From positions 1 to 64,000 of the forward strand of contig NZ_JADBGI010000015.1 of assembly GCF_014892575.1 (NCBI RefSeq): 64,000 nt of DNA. Reading direction: 5' to 3'. The notes below the pieces were generated by a model, which worked only from the letters and a program-made list of their open reading frames with translations, searched no databases and was not told the origin of the DNA. The translations under genes and the position numbers were made by a program. Position 1 is the stretch's first letter. Every line of letters starts with the position of its first letter. The DNA comes from Nocardiopsis coralli. GTDB lineage: Bacteria; Actinomycetota; Actinomycetes; Streptosporangiales; Streptosporangiaceae. Below, piece by piece: positions 58,333 through 64,000 of the stretch.

Positions 58333-59763
58333 GTGAGTGCGAAACCGCTGATCCCCGATGTCCTGGCCGCCCGGTACGCGTCCCCTGAGCTGACCCGGCT
58401 GTGGTCCCCCGAATACAAGGTGGTCGCCGAGAGGCGGCTGTGGTTGGCCGTGCTGCGGGCCCAGAAGCGTCTGGGTGTGGACGTGCCCGACGGTGTGGTC
58501 GAGGACTACGAGAAGGTCCTGGAACAGGTCGACCTGGCCTCGATCGCCGAGCGCGAGCGTGTCACCCGCCACGACGTCAAGGCGCGCATCGAGGAGTTCA
58601 ACGCCCTGGCCGGGCACGAGCACGTGCACAAGGGCATGACCTCGCGCGACCTGACCGAGAACGTCGAGCAGCTGCAGGTGCGCGACAGCCTGCTGTTGGC
58701 CCGGGACCGCACGGTGGCGCTGTTGGCGCGGCTGGGCCGGCTGTCCGCGGAGTACGGCGAGACGGTGATGGCGGGGCGTTCGCACAACGTCGCGGCCCAG
58801 GCCACCACGCTCGGCAAGCGCTTCGCCTCGATCGCCGACGAGGTCCTGGTGGCCTACGGGCGCCTGGACGAACTCATCGCCCGGTACCCGCTGCGCGGCA
58901 TCAAGGGCCCGGTGGGCACCGCACAGGACATGCTGGACCTGCTCGGCGGCGACCGCGAGGCGCTGGCCGCCCTGGAGCAGGAGGTGGCCGGGCATCTGGG
59001 GTTCGCGCACCGGTTCACGAGCGTGGGCCAGGTCTACCCGCGGTCCCTGGACTTCGAGGCGGTCACGGCGCTGGTGCAGCTGGCCGGCGGCCCCTCCTCG
59101 CTGGCCAAGACGATCCGGTTGATGGCCGGACAGGAACTGGTGACCGAGGGCTTCGTCGAGGGCCAGGTGGGCTCCTCGGCGATGCCGCACAAGATGAACA
59201 CCCGCTCGTGCGAGCGGGTCAACGGCCTGACGGTGATCCTGCGCGGGTACGCGTCGATGACGGGCGAGCTGGCCGGCGACCAGTGGAACGAGGGCGACGT
59301 GTCGTGCTCGGTGGTGCGCCGGGTCGCACTCCCGGACGCCTTCTTCGCCTTCGACGGCCTGATCGAGACGATGCTGACCGTGCTGGACGAGTTCGGGGCC
59401 TTCCCCGCGGTGGTCTCGGCCGAGCTCGACCGTTACCTGCCGTTCCTGGCCACGACGAAGATGCTGATGGCCGCGGTGCGTGCGGGCATGGGCCGCGAGA
59501 GCGCGCACGAGGTCATCAAGGAGCACGCGGTGGGTTCGGCTCTGGCGATGCGCCAGGAGGGCGCCGACAACCAGCTGCTGGACCGGCTGGCCGCGGACGA
59601 GCGCTTCCCGCTGGACCGGGCCGAGCTGGACGCGCTGCTGTCCGACCGTCTGACGTTCACGGGCGCGGCCGCCGACCAGGTCGCCTCGGTGGTCGAGCGG
59701 GTCGGGGAGGTCGTGGCCGCCCACCCGGAGGCGGCTTCCTACAGCCCGGGCTCGATCCTCTGA
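58333..59763 (+). CDS. purB: adenylosuccinate lyase
   Basis: A 476-aa fumarase/aspartase-superfamily enzyme that cleaves SAICAR and adenylosuccinate in purine synthesis. It starts LIPDVLAARYASPELTRLWSPEYKVVAERRLWLAVL. The active site includes HVHKGMTSRDLTENVEQLQ, MAGRSHNVAAQATTLGKRF and the mobile signature loop GQVGSSAMPHKMNTRSCERV with the catalytic Ser. The GTG start follows TAGGAT by eight bases and begins the conserved N-terminus. It is followed by a hairpin terminator. Confidence 0.96.
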   Translation: MSAKPLIPDVLAARYASPELTRLWSPEYKVVAERRLWLAVLRAQKRLGVDVPDGVVEDYEKVLEQVDLASIAERERVTRHDVKARIEEFNALAGHEHVHKGMTSRDLTENVEQLQVRDSLLLARDRTVALLARLGRLSAEYGETVMAGRSHNVAAQATTLGKRFASIADEVLVAYGRLDELIARYPLRGIKGPVGTAQDMLDLLGGDREALAALEQEVAGHLGFAHRFTSVGQVYPRSLDFEAVTALVQLAGGPSSLAKTIRLMAGQELVTEGFVEGQVGSSAMPHKMNTRSCERVNGLTVILRGYASMTGELAGDQWNEGDVSCSVVRRVALPDAFFAFDGLIETMLTVLDEFGAFPAVVSAELDRYLPFLATTKMLMAAVRAGMGRESAHEVIKEHAVGSALAMRQEGADNQLLDRLAADERFPLDRAELDALLSDRLTFTGAAADQVASVVERVGEVVAAHPEAASYSPGSIL

Positions 59764-59781
59764 GCACGTCCTTCCCGTTGC

Positions 59782-59815
59782 GCGGGCCCCGTCCTCATCG
59801 AAGGGCGGGGCCCGC
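59782..59815 (+). terminator. hairpin terminator after purB
   Basis: A ten-base stem GCGGGCCCCG / CGGGGCCCGC with a 14-base loop, 18 bp after the purB stop. Confidence 0.7.
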
Positions 59816-59941
59816 GGCGTTCGCGGCCCGCGCCCCACCGCCGGGGATATGACGCAGTTCACTACCGCGAACAGTGGGTTTGAAAGTTAACACCTATTAC
59901 GGTTGGTGGGGAAGGCGCGAACCCGACCCCCGGAGCCCCTC

Positions 59942-60226
59942 ATGATCGACCCCACGTCCATCGGCACCGCGCTCACCGTGCTGGCGGTCATCGCCGCGCT
60001 GGTCATCGCCTTCGGCCTGGCCATCGTCTCCGACATGGCCATGCGCCGCCGCGAGGACCGCGCAGCCGCTGCGTCGGCCGGGACCGCACCGGCACGGGGG
60101 CCACAGGCCGAACCGGCCGCCGAGACCGCCGAGTTCCCCGAAGACCTGCGCGGGACCGAGGAACTGGTCGCCCACGCCCCCACCGATGCCGTGGCCGCCA
60201 ACGGGCGCGAGCCGAGCCACCCCTGA
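59942..60226 (+). CDS. small single-pass membrane protein
   Basis: A 94-aa protein. One hydrophobic segment (IGTALTVLAVIAALVIAFGLAIVSDMAM, residues ~6-33) is followed by RRREDR, giving an N-out, C-in orientation, and then a disordered Ala/Glu/Pro-rich tail. No family is recognised. The ATG has GGAG eight bases upstream. A GTG at 59903 is also open. It lies just before the SelW-like gene on the same strand. Confidence 0.65.
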   Translation: MIDPTSIGTALTVLAVIAALVIAFGLAIVSDMAMRRREDRAAAASAGTAPARGPQAEPAAETAEFPEDLRGTEELVAHAPTDAVAANGREPSHP

Positions 60227-60281
60227 ACCGGCCCCGGGCCCCGCTTCCGCAACGCCACAGGCCGACCGGCATACTGGACCC

Positions 60282-60578
60282 GTGTCACAAGAGCCCCACA
60301 GCCCCAGGCTGGAGATCGAGTACTGCACACGCTGCCGGTGGCTGCCCCGCGCCACGTGGATGGCCCAGGAGCTGCTGACCACCTTCGAGGCCGAACTCGG
60401 CGAGGTGGCGCTGGTCCCGAGCGCCGGCGGCGTCTTCGAGGTGCGCGTGGACGGTGAGGTCGTGTGGTCGCGCAAGAGCGACGCCGCCTTCACCGACGCC
60501 GCCGACATCAAACGCCTGGTCCGCGACCGCGTCGCCCCCGACCGCCCCCTGGGCCACTCGGAACGCTCCACCGACTGA
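60282..60578 (+). CDS. SelT/SelW/SelH (Rdx) family protein
   Basis: A 98-aa thioredoxin-like protein with the Rdx motif IEYCTRCRWLPRATWMAQELLTTFEAEL. The Cys-x-x-Cys pair is Cys15/Cys18, whereas animal members have selenocysteine at the second place. SPSxGGVFEV-like and VDGEVVWSRK blocks follow, and the chain ends LGHSERSTD. A redox role is inferred from the family, but no bacterial function is established. The GTG at 60282 lies six bases after CATACT (60270-60275). It converges with the threonine dehydratase-like gene with a 20-bp gap. Confidence 0.9.
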   Translation: MSQEPHSPRLEIEYCTRCRWLPRATWMAQELLTTFEAELGEVALVPSAGGVFEVRVDGEVVWSRKSDAAFTDAADIKRLVRDRVAPDRPLGHSERSTD

Positions 60579-60598
60579 CGCACCTGTGCCCCCGGCCC

Positions 60599-61561
60599 TC
60601 AGCCGGTGGCCACCAAACGGGCGAACAGGGCCGGGTCCACGTTGCCGCCGGAGACGACCGCGACGGTGGACCCGGGCCGCTCCGGATCATCCGCGACCCG
60701 GCCCGACAGGACCGCGGCGGCCGCCAGCGCCCCGCTGGGTTCGGCCACCAGACGCGACCCGCGGGCCAGCGCCGTCACCGCGTGGGCGATCTCGTCCTCG
60801 GTGACCGTGACGATGCCCTCCAGCCGGGCCTCCAGGTGCGCGAACGTCAGGTCCGACAACCCGGTGCGCACCCCGTCGGCCATGGTGCGCCCGGTGCGCT
60901 CGGCCGGCCAGGTCACACGGCGACCCAGGCGCAGGCTCTCAGCGGCATCACCCGCCAACTCCGGCTCCACCCCCACGACCCGCACCCGGCCCGGGTGCAC
61001 GGTGCGCGCCGCGGTCGCCACACCCGAGGCCAGACCCCCGCCCCCGACCGGCACCACCACGGTCTCCACCTCCGGGGACTGCTCGAGGATCTCCAGACCG
61101 ACGGTGCCCTGACCCGCGATCACCGCCGGGTCGTCGAACGGCGGCACCAGTTGCAGGCCCTGTTCCTGCTCGAGCTGCCGGGCGCGCGTGAGGCGCTCCT
61201 CGACCGGGACCAGTTCGACCCGGGCCCCGGCGGCACGGATGCGCTCGACCTTCACCTCCGGCGCACCTTCGGGCACGACCACCGTGCAGGCCACCCCCTG
61301 GGCGCGGGCCGCCGTGGCCAGAGCCAGCCCGTGATTGCCCGAGGAATGGGTGACCACGCCGCGCTCACGCCGGTCCGCGTCGAGCAGGGCGACGGCGTTG
61401 GTGGCGCCGCGCAGTTTGAACGCGCCCGTGGGCTGCAGGCTCTCGGGTTTGAGACAGAAACCGGGGCCGGTTCCGGGACCCGCGGTCAAAGGGGTGCGCA
61501 CCACCAGGCCGTCGATCCGGGTGGCCGCGGCACGCACGTCGTCGGCGGTGACAAGGTCCAT
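60599..61561 (-). CDS. threonine/serine dehydratase-like PLP enzyme
   Basis: A 320-aa fold-type II PLP enzyme. The PLP Lys is in LQPTGAFKLRGATNAV, HSSGNHGLALATAARAQGV binds substrate, the phosphate loop is VPVGGGGLASGVATA, and VVSGGNVD lies near the C-terminus. It converts threonine or serine to 2-oxo acids and ammonia; a serine racemase role is possible. There is no C-terminal ACT regulatory domain, so it would be the catabolic short form. The ATG at 61561 lies six bases after CATACT, suggesting a leaderless mRNA. Confidence 0.92.
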   Translation of the reverse strand: MDLVTADDVRAAATRIDGLVVRTPLTAGPGTGPGFCLKPESLQPTGAFKLRGATNAVALLDADRRERGVVTHSSGNHGLALATAARAQGVACTVVVPEGAPEVKVERIRAAGARVELVPVEERLTRARQLEQEQGLQLVPPFDDPAVIAGQGTVGLEILEQSPEVETVVVPVGGGGLASGVATAARTVHPGRVRVVGVEPELAGDAAESLRLGRRVTWPAERTGRTMADGVRTGLSDLTFAHLEARLEGIVTVTEDEIAHAVTALARGSRLVAEPSGALAAAAVLSGRVADDPERPGSTVAVVSGGNVDPALFARLVATG

Positions 61562-61567
61562 GCGGCG

Positions 61568-61573
61568 AGTATG
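61568..61573 (-). promoter_or_regulatory. -10-like box CATACT before the dehydratase gene
   Basis: CATACT ends six bases before the ATG at 61561. Confidence 0.4.
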
Positions 61574-61611
61574 CCCCCGAACCCCCGCCACACACGGGAC
61601 AATGGACCGTG

Positions 61612-62220
61612 ATGCGTACAGAATGGACCCCGCAGGACCTCTCCGGCCGCGACTTCTACAAGCTCATGACGGCCGTGGTGGTCCCCCGCCCGATCGCCTG
61701 GGTCTCGACGACCTCCGCCGACGGTGTCGACAACCTGGCCCCGCACTCCTTCTTCACCGTCTCCTGCGTCGAACCGCCGATCGTGCAGTTCACGTCGGTG
61801 CGCCGCAAGGACTCCCTCGTCAACGCCGAGGAGACCGGCGAGTTCGTGGTGAACCTGGCACCCGAGTGGTTGCAGGAGCAGGTCAACGCCAGCGGCACCC
61901 CCTACCCCCCGCACACCAGCGAGTTCGACGAACTGGGTGTGGAGCGCGAGGCCAGCAGCCTGGTGGCCCCGCCGCGGGTGTCGGGCTCCCCCGCGGCGCT
62001 GGAGTGCACGCTGCACTCGACGCTGCGCCTGGGCAACTCCACGGTGGTTTTCGGCCGGGTGGTCAACGCCGCCGTGGACGAGGCGGCGCTGACCTCGGGC
62101 GGGCACCCGGACGTGGAGCTCCTGCGCCCGCTCGCGCGCCTGGGCCGCAACGAGTGGTCGACGGTGGGCGAGGTGCGTGCGATCGACCGGATCCCCTACC
62201 TGCCCGACCGGCGCGACTGA
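61612..62220 (+). CDS. flavin reductase-like domain protein
   Basis: A 202-aa FMN-binding split-barrel protein of the flavin reductase-like family: DFYKLMTAVVVPRPIAWVSTTSADGVDNLAPHSFFTVSCVEPPIVQF, KDSLVNAEETGEFVVNL, and a late HPDVELLRPLARLGRNEW. Members include flavin reductases and enzymes of unknown role. The start is either GTG 61609 or the adjacent ATG 61612; a -10-like GACAAT at 61598-61603 supports a leaderless start at either. It is divergent from the dehydratase gene with only ~50 bp between. Confidence 0.9.
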   Translation: MRTEWTPQDLSGRDFYKLMTAVVVPRPIAWVSTTSADGVDNLAPHSFFTVSCVEPPIVQFTSVRRKDSLVNAEETGEFVVNLAPEWLQEQVNASGTPYPPHTSEFDELGVEREASSLVAPPRVSGSPAALECTLHSTLRLGNSTVVFGRVVNAAVDEAALTSGGHPDVELLRPLARLGRNEWSTVGEVRAIDRIPYLPDRRD

Positions 62221-62248
62221 CGCCGCCCGGGCGCGCAGTACGGATCGC

Positions 62249-62908
62249 CTACCGGCCGGTGTTCCTGCGGGCCCGCAGGACGGCGTCGTGCAGGGTGATC
62301 TCGCGCCCGTCGCCGACGGTGGCGGTGCGCACGCGCGCGTCGGCGGTCTCCACGGTCCACTCGCCCGCATCGAGCAGGTCGGCGACCTGCTGCGCGGTCA
62401 ACTGCGTGCCGTGGTGACCGGCGTGCGCCGCGTCGCCGTGCAGGCCGTCGGGGTGGTGCCCGACCACGAGCAGGGTCCCGCCCGGTGCCACGGCCGCGGC
62501 CAGGCGCCGGTACAGGTCGGCGTAGGGCGCGTCGGTGTGCACGTAGTGGGAGTAGACGAGTGCGTACCCGCCGGCCGGCGGTTGCCAGGTGGTGAGGTCC
62601 TCACACTGCCAGTGCACACGCCCGGCGACGGGTGCGCCGAGCTCCTGTGCGCGGGCGCGCGCGGTCTCCAGGGCGTTCTCGGCGATGTCGACCGCGGTGA
62701 CCTGCCACCCCTGCCCGGCCAGCCACAGCGCGTCGGTCCCGGTGCCGCAACCGGCGTCCAGGGCGCTCCCGGGTTCCAGAGGCGCGGTCTCGGAGGCCAG
62801 GTGCGGGTTGGCCTCGAGCGCACCGTGCCCGTGGCCCCCGCGGTGGTCCGATCCGTGGCCGGAGTAGCGCTCTTCCCAGTAGTTGCGGTCATACGTTGCG
62901 TCGGACAC
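62249..62908 (-). CDS. class I SAM-dependent methyltransferase
   Basis: A 219-aa methyltransferase. The AdoMet loop is SALDAGCGTGTDALWLAGQGWQVTAVDIAENALETAR, motif II CEDLTTWQPPAGGYALVYSHYVHT, and motif III VAPGGTLLVVGHHPDG. The N-terminal YDRNYWEERYSGHG and His-rich insert resemble TehB/thiopurine-type enzymes. The substrate is unknown. The GTG at 62908 has GGGGGAG upstream. Confidence 0.88.
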   Translation of the reverse strand: MSDATYDRNYWEERYSGHGSDHRGGHGHGALEANPHLASETAPLEPGSALDAGCGTGTDALWLAGQGWQVTAVDIAENALETARARAQELGAPVAGRVHWQCEDLTTWQPPAGGYALVYSHYVHTDAPYADLYRRLAAAVAPGGTLLVVGHHPDGLHGDAAHAGHHGTQLTAQQVADLLDAGEWTVETADARVRTATVGDGREITLHDAVLRARRNTGR

Positions 62909-63022
62909 GAGCCCACTCCCCCGTCGTCGGTGTCCCGCCTGCCGTGTGCGGCGGCGCGGGATCCACGGTGCCCGTGCACGGCTCGGGCCTCAAGGTCTGT
63001 TGCCGACGCGGCAAAACGCAGC

Positions 63023-63050
63023 GCCCCGCGGCCGGCCGGGGCCGCGGGGC
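63023..63050 (-). terminator. hairpin after the DinB-fold gene
   Basis: A ten-base stem GCCCCGCGGC / GCCGCGGGGC with an eight-base loop, 17 bp after the stop of the 63067-63735 gene; no T-run. Confidence 0.65.
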
Positions 63051-63066
63051 AGGCTGCTGCCGGCGC

Positions 63067-63735
63067 TCAGACCGCCAGGTCGCGTTCGGGGAAGGGCATG
63101 GCGGACAGGTGTTCCAGGACGGGCGCGGGGTCCCCGCTCCAGTCCATGGCGGCGACCTGGCCTCGGCTCCGGCGGCCGAGCACGGCCCGGGCGAGCTCGA
63201 AGAGCGGGGCGCGCCAGATGAGGTCCTCGCCCTGGCCGAGCGTCCAGGTCCGGCCGGTGTCGGTGGCCTCGACGCGGACCGACGCCAGCTCGGGGCTCCA
63301 CCCCTTGGCGAGGCCGCCGATGGTGAAGTCGGCGAGCTGGTCGGTGTCCTCGGTCTGCGGCCCCAGGTCCAGTGCCCCGCGCAGGTCGTTCTCGTGGTGC
63401 CAGATGTCGACCACGGGCAGGCGGTAGCGGGTGCGCTGCTGGGTGGAGATCAGGTCCAGGAAGGCGGGGGTCTCGGCCTTCCACTCCTGGCAGATCTCCT
63501 CGGCGTCCAGGTGTGCGCGTTCGGCGACCTGGCGTGCGGTGACGGTGTCGGTGGCCGGCGGGGTCAGGGCCCCGCTGAGCACGTCGGAACAGATCCCGGC
63601 GAGATGGGCGTAGGTCTCGGTGACCGTCCAGTCGGGCAGGGCCGGGACGGGGGCGTCGGCCTGCTCCTCGGTCAGGCCGGAGGCCAGGTCGAACAGGCGG
63701 CTCTGGGTGTTGGCGTAGATGCGCGCGGCGTCCAT
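63067..63735 (-). CDS. maleylpyruvate isomerase-type mycothiol-dependent enzyme (DinB-like)
   Basis: A 222-aa protein of the MDMPI/DinB superfamily. The first helix has RLFDLASGLTEEQADAPVPALPDWTVTETYAHLAGICSDVLSG with the metal-binding His. The second helix pair supplies VVDIWHHENDLRGALDLG, whose His-His-Glu-x-Asp completes the site. The C-terminal domain (VEATDTGRTWTLGQGED...RAVLGRRS) is the usual MDMPI_C. Mycothiol dependence is a family inference, and the substrate is unknown. The ATG lies six bases after TAACGT (63742-63747). Confidence 0.9.
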   Translation of the reverse strand: MDAARIYANTQSRLFDLASGLTEEQADAPVPALPDWTVTETYAHLAGICSDVLSGALTPPATDTVTARQVAERAHLDAEEICQEWKAETPAFLDLISTQQRTRYRLPVVDIWHHENDLRGALDLGPQTEDTDQLADFTIGGLAKGWSPELASVRVEATDTGRTWTLGQGEDLIWRAPLFELARAVLGRRSRGQVAAMDWSGDPAPVLEHLSAMPFPERDLAV

Positions 63736-63741
63736 GGCGCA

Positions 63742-63747
63742 ACGTTA
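63742..63747 (-). promoter_or_regulatory. -10 box TAACGT, leaderless start of the DinB-fold gene
   Basis: TAACGT on the minus strand ends six bases before the ATG at 63735. Confidence 0.55.
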
Positions 63748-63851
63748 ACGAACAGCGTTCGGTTTTCACAGACCCCTGTTCGGGGCGGTCGACAACGGGG
63801 CGTGCCGGGCGCGGGGAGCAGCGCGCGCCCGGCACGTTCGGCCGGCGTCCC

Positions 63852-64000
63852 TCAGGTTCCCAGCCCCGACATGAGGTCGGCGAAGGGCGTGGGCTCCTCG
63901 AAGGGGTCGGCGCCCTTCGGTGCGCGTTCGGTGGCCAGCATCGCGAGCTGGCGTCCGGCGCGGTCGATGCGCTGGCCCAGTTCACGGCCGCCGTTCTCAC
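63852..64000 (-). CDS. C-terminal fragment of an unrecognised protein (5' end outside window)
   Basis: The last ~48 codons of a minus-strand gene read out with strong third-position GC bias and end FADLMSGLGT followed by TGA. An amphipathic helix (LGQRIDRAGRQLAMLATER) precedes an acidic linker. This is too little to assign a family. Confidence 0.6.
   Translation of the reverse strand, partial: ENGGRELGQRIDRAGRQLAMLATERAPKGADPFEEPTPFADLMSGLGT

Noticed and set aside
1-64000. tRNA, rRNA, riboswitch, insertion sequence or prophage
   Set aside because: No cloverleaf-like sequence with GTTCGA-type T-loop plus CCA-side pairing, no rRNA-like segment, no transposase or phage genes, and no recognisable riboswitch core was found on reading; weak cases could be missed without covariance searches.

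Overview
The window is 64 kb of very GC-rich DNA (third codon positions nearly all G or C) with short intergenic gaps and about sixty genes on both strands. The family content points to a filamentous actinomycete; a Nocardiopsis-like member of the Streptosporangiales would fit, but the genus is an inference. Supporting signs are a mycothiol-dependent DinB-fold protein, DUF3099 and DUF3817 membrane proteins, a WYL regulator, NarL-type two-component systems, a sugar ABC transporter without its own ATPase, and many genes whose -10 box lies 6-8 bases before the start codon, as expected for leaderless mRNAs. No rRNA, tRNA, CRISPR array, prophage or insertion sequence was recognised.

Layout. 1-1.7 kb: the 3' end of a DUF222/HNH endonuclease gene, then a 1.3 kb gene desert with a dyad-containing direct repeat and a 64-bp tandem repeat. 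1.7-5.3 kb: a membrane protein with an extracellular seven-unit Cys-pair domain, convergent with a PQQ-propeller lipoprotein. 5.4-10.9 kb: a two-component system whose kinase carries an extra C-terminal membrane-anchored domain, a secreted alpha/beta hydrolase and an ABC exporter; the last two share a promoter-proximal motif. 11.1-15.8 kb: an operon of an acyl-CoA ligase and a tripartite tricarboxylate transporter (tctCBA) behind a promoter and palindromic operator. 15.8-31.6 kb: mostly single-gene units (ctaD, ketopantoate reductase, polyol dehydrogenase, amidase, HxlR/RidA, OmpA-like lipoprotein, XRE regulator, aldo/keto reductase, His-rich protein, fdhA, gldA, phosphatase). 31.6-34.7 kb: sugar ABC transporter operon. 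35.4-39.3 kb: medium-chain acyl-CoA ligase, a lysE/lysG divergent pair, DUF3817. 39.6-40.4 kb: Tat-exported PGRP-type amidase.

40.5-45.7 kb is the most coherent block. A four-gene operon encodes close relatives of the alicyclic-acid enzymes AliA, BadH, AliB and BadI, and faces a TetR regulator. Together they would activate cyclohexanecarboxylate, oxidise the ring and open it to pimeloyl-CoA; only the BadK hydratase is missing locally. The 135-bp intergenic region holds two near-consensus promoters and three copies of a 16-bp palindrome, (G/A)TGAA-N6-TTCAC, so the circuit can be read directly from the DNA.

45.8-64 kb: aminopeptidase P, GNAT, a second aldo/keto reductase, a second LysE exporter facing an Lrp regulator, an aminotransferase, an MpaB-like protein, a WYL regulator divergent from a short UvrA-like ATPase, a second two-component system, purB, a SelW-like protein, threonine dehydratase, a flavin reductase-like protein, a methyltransferase, a DinB-fold protein and the 3' end of an unknown gene.
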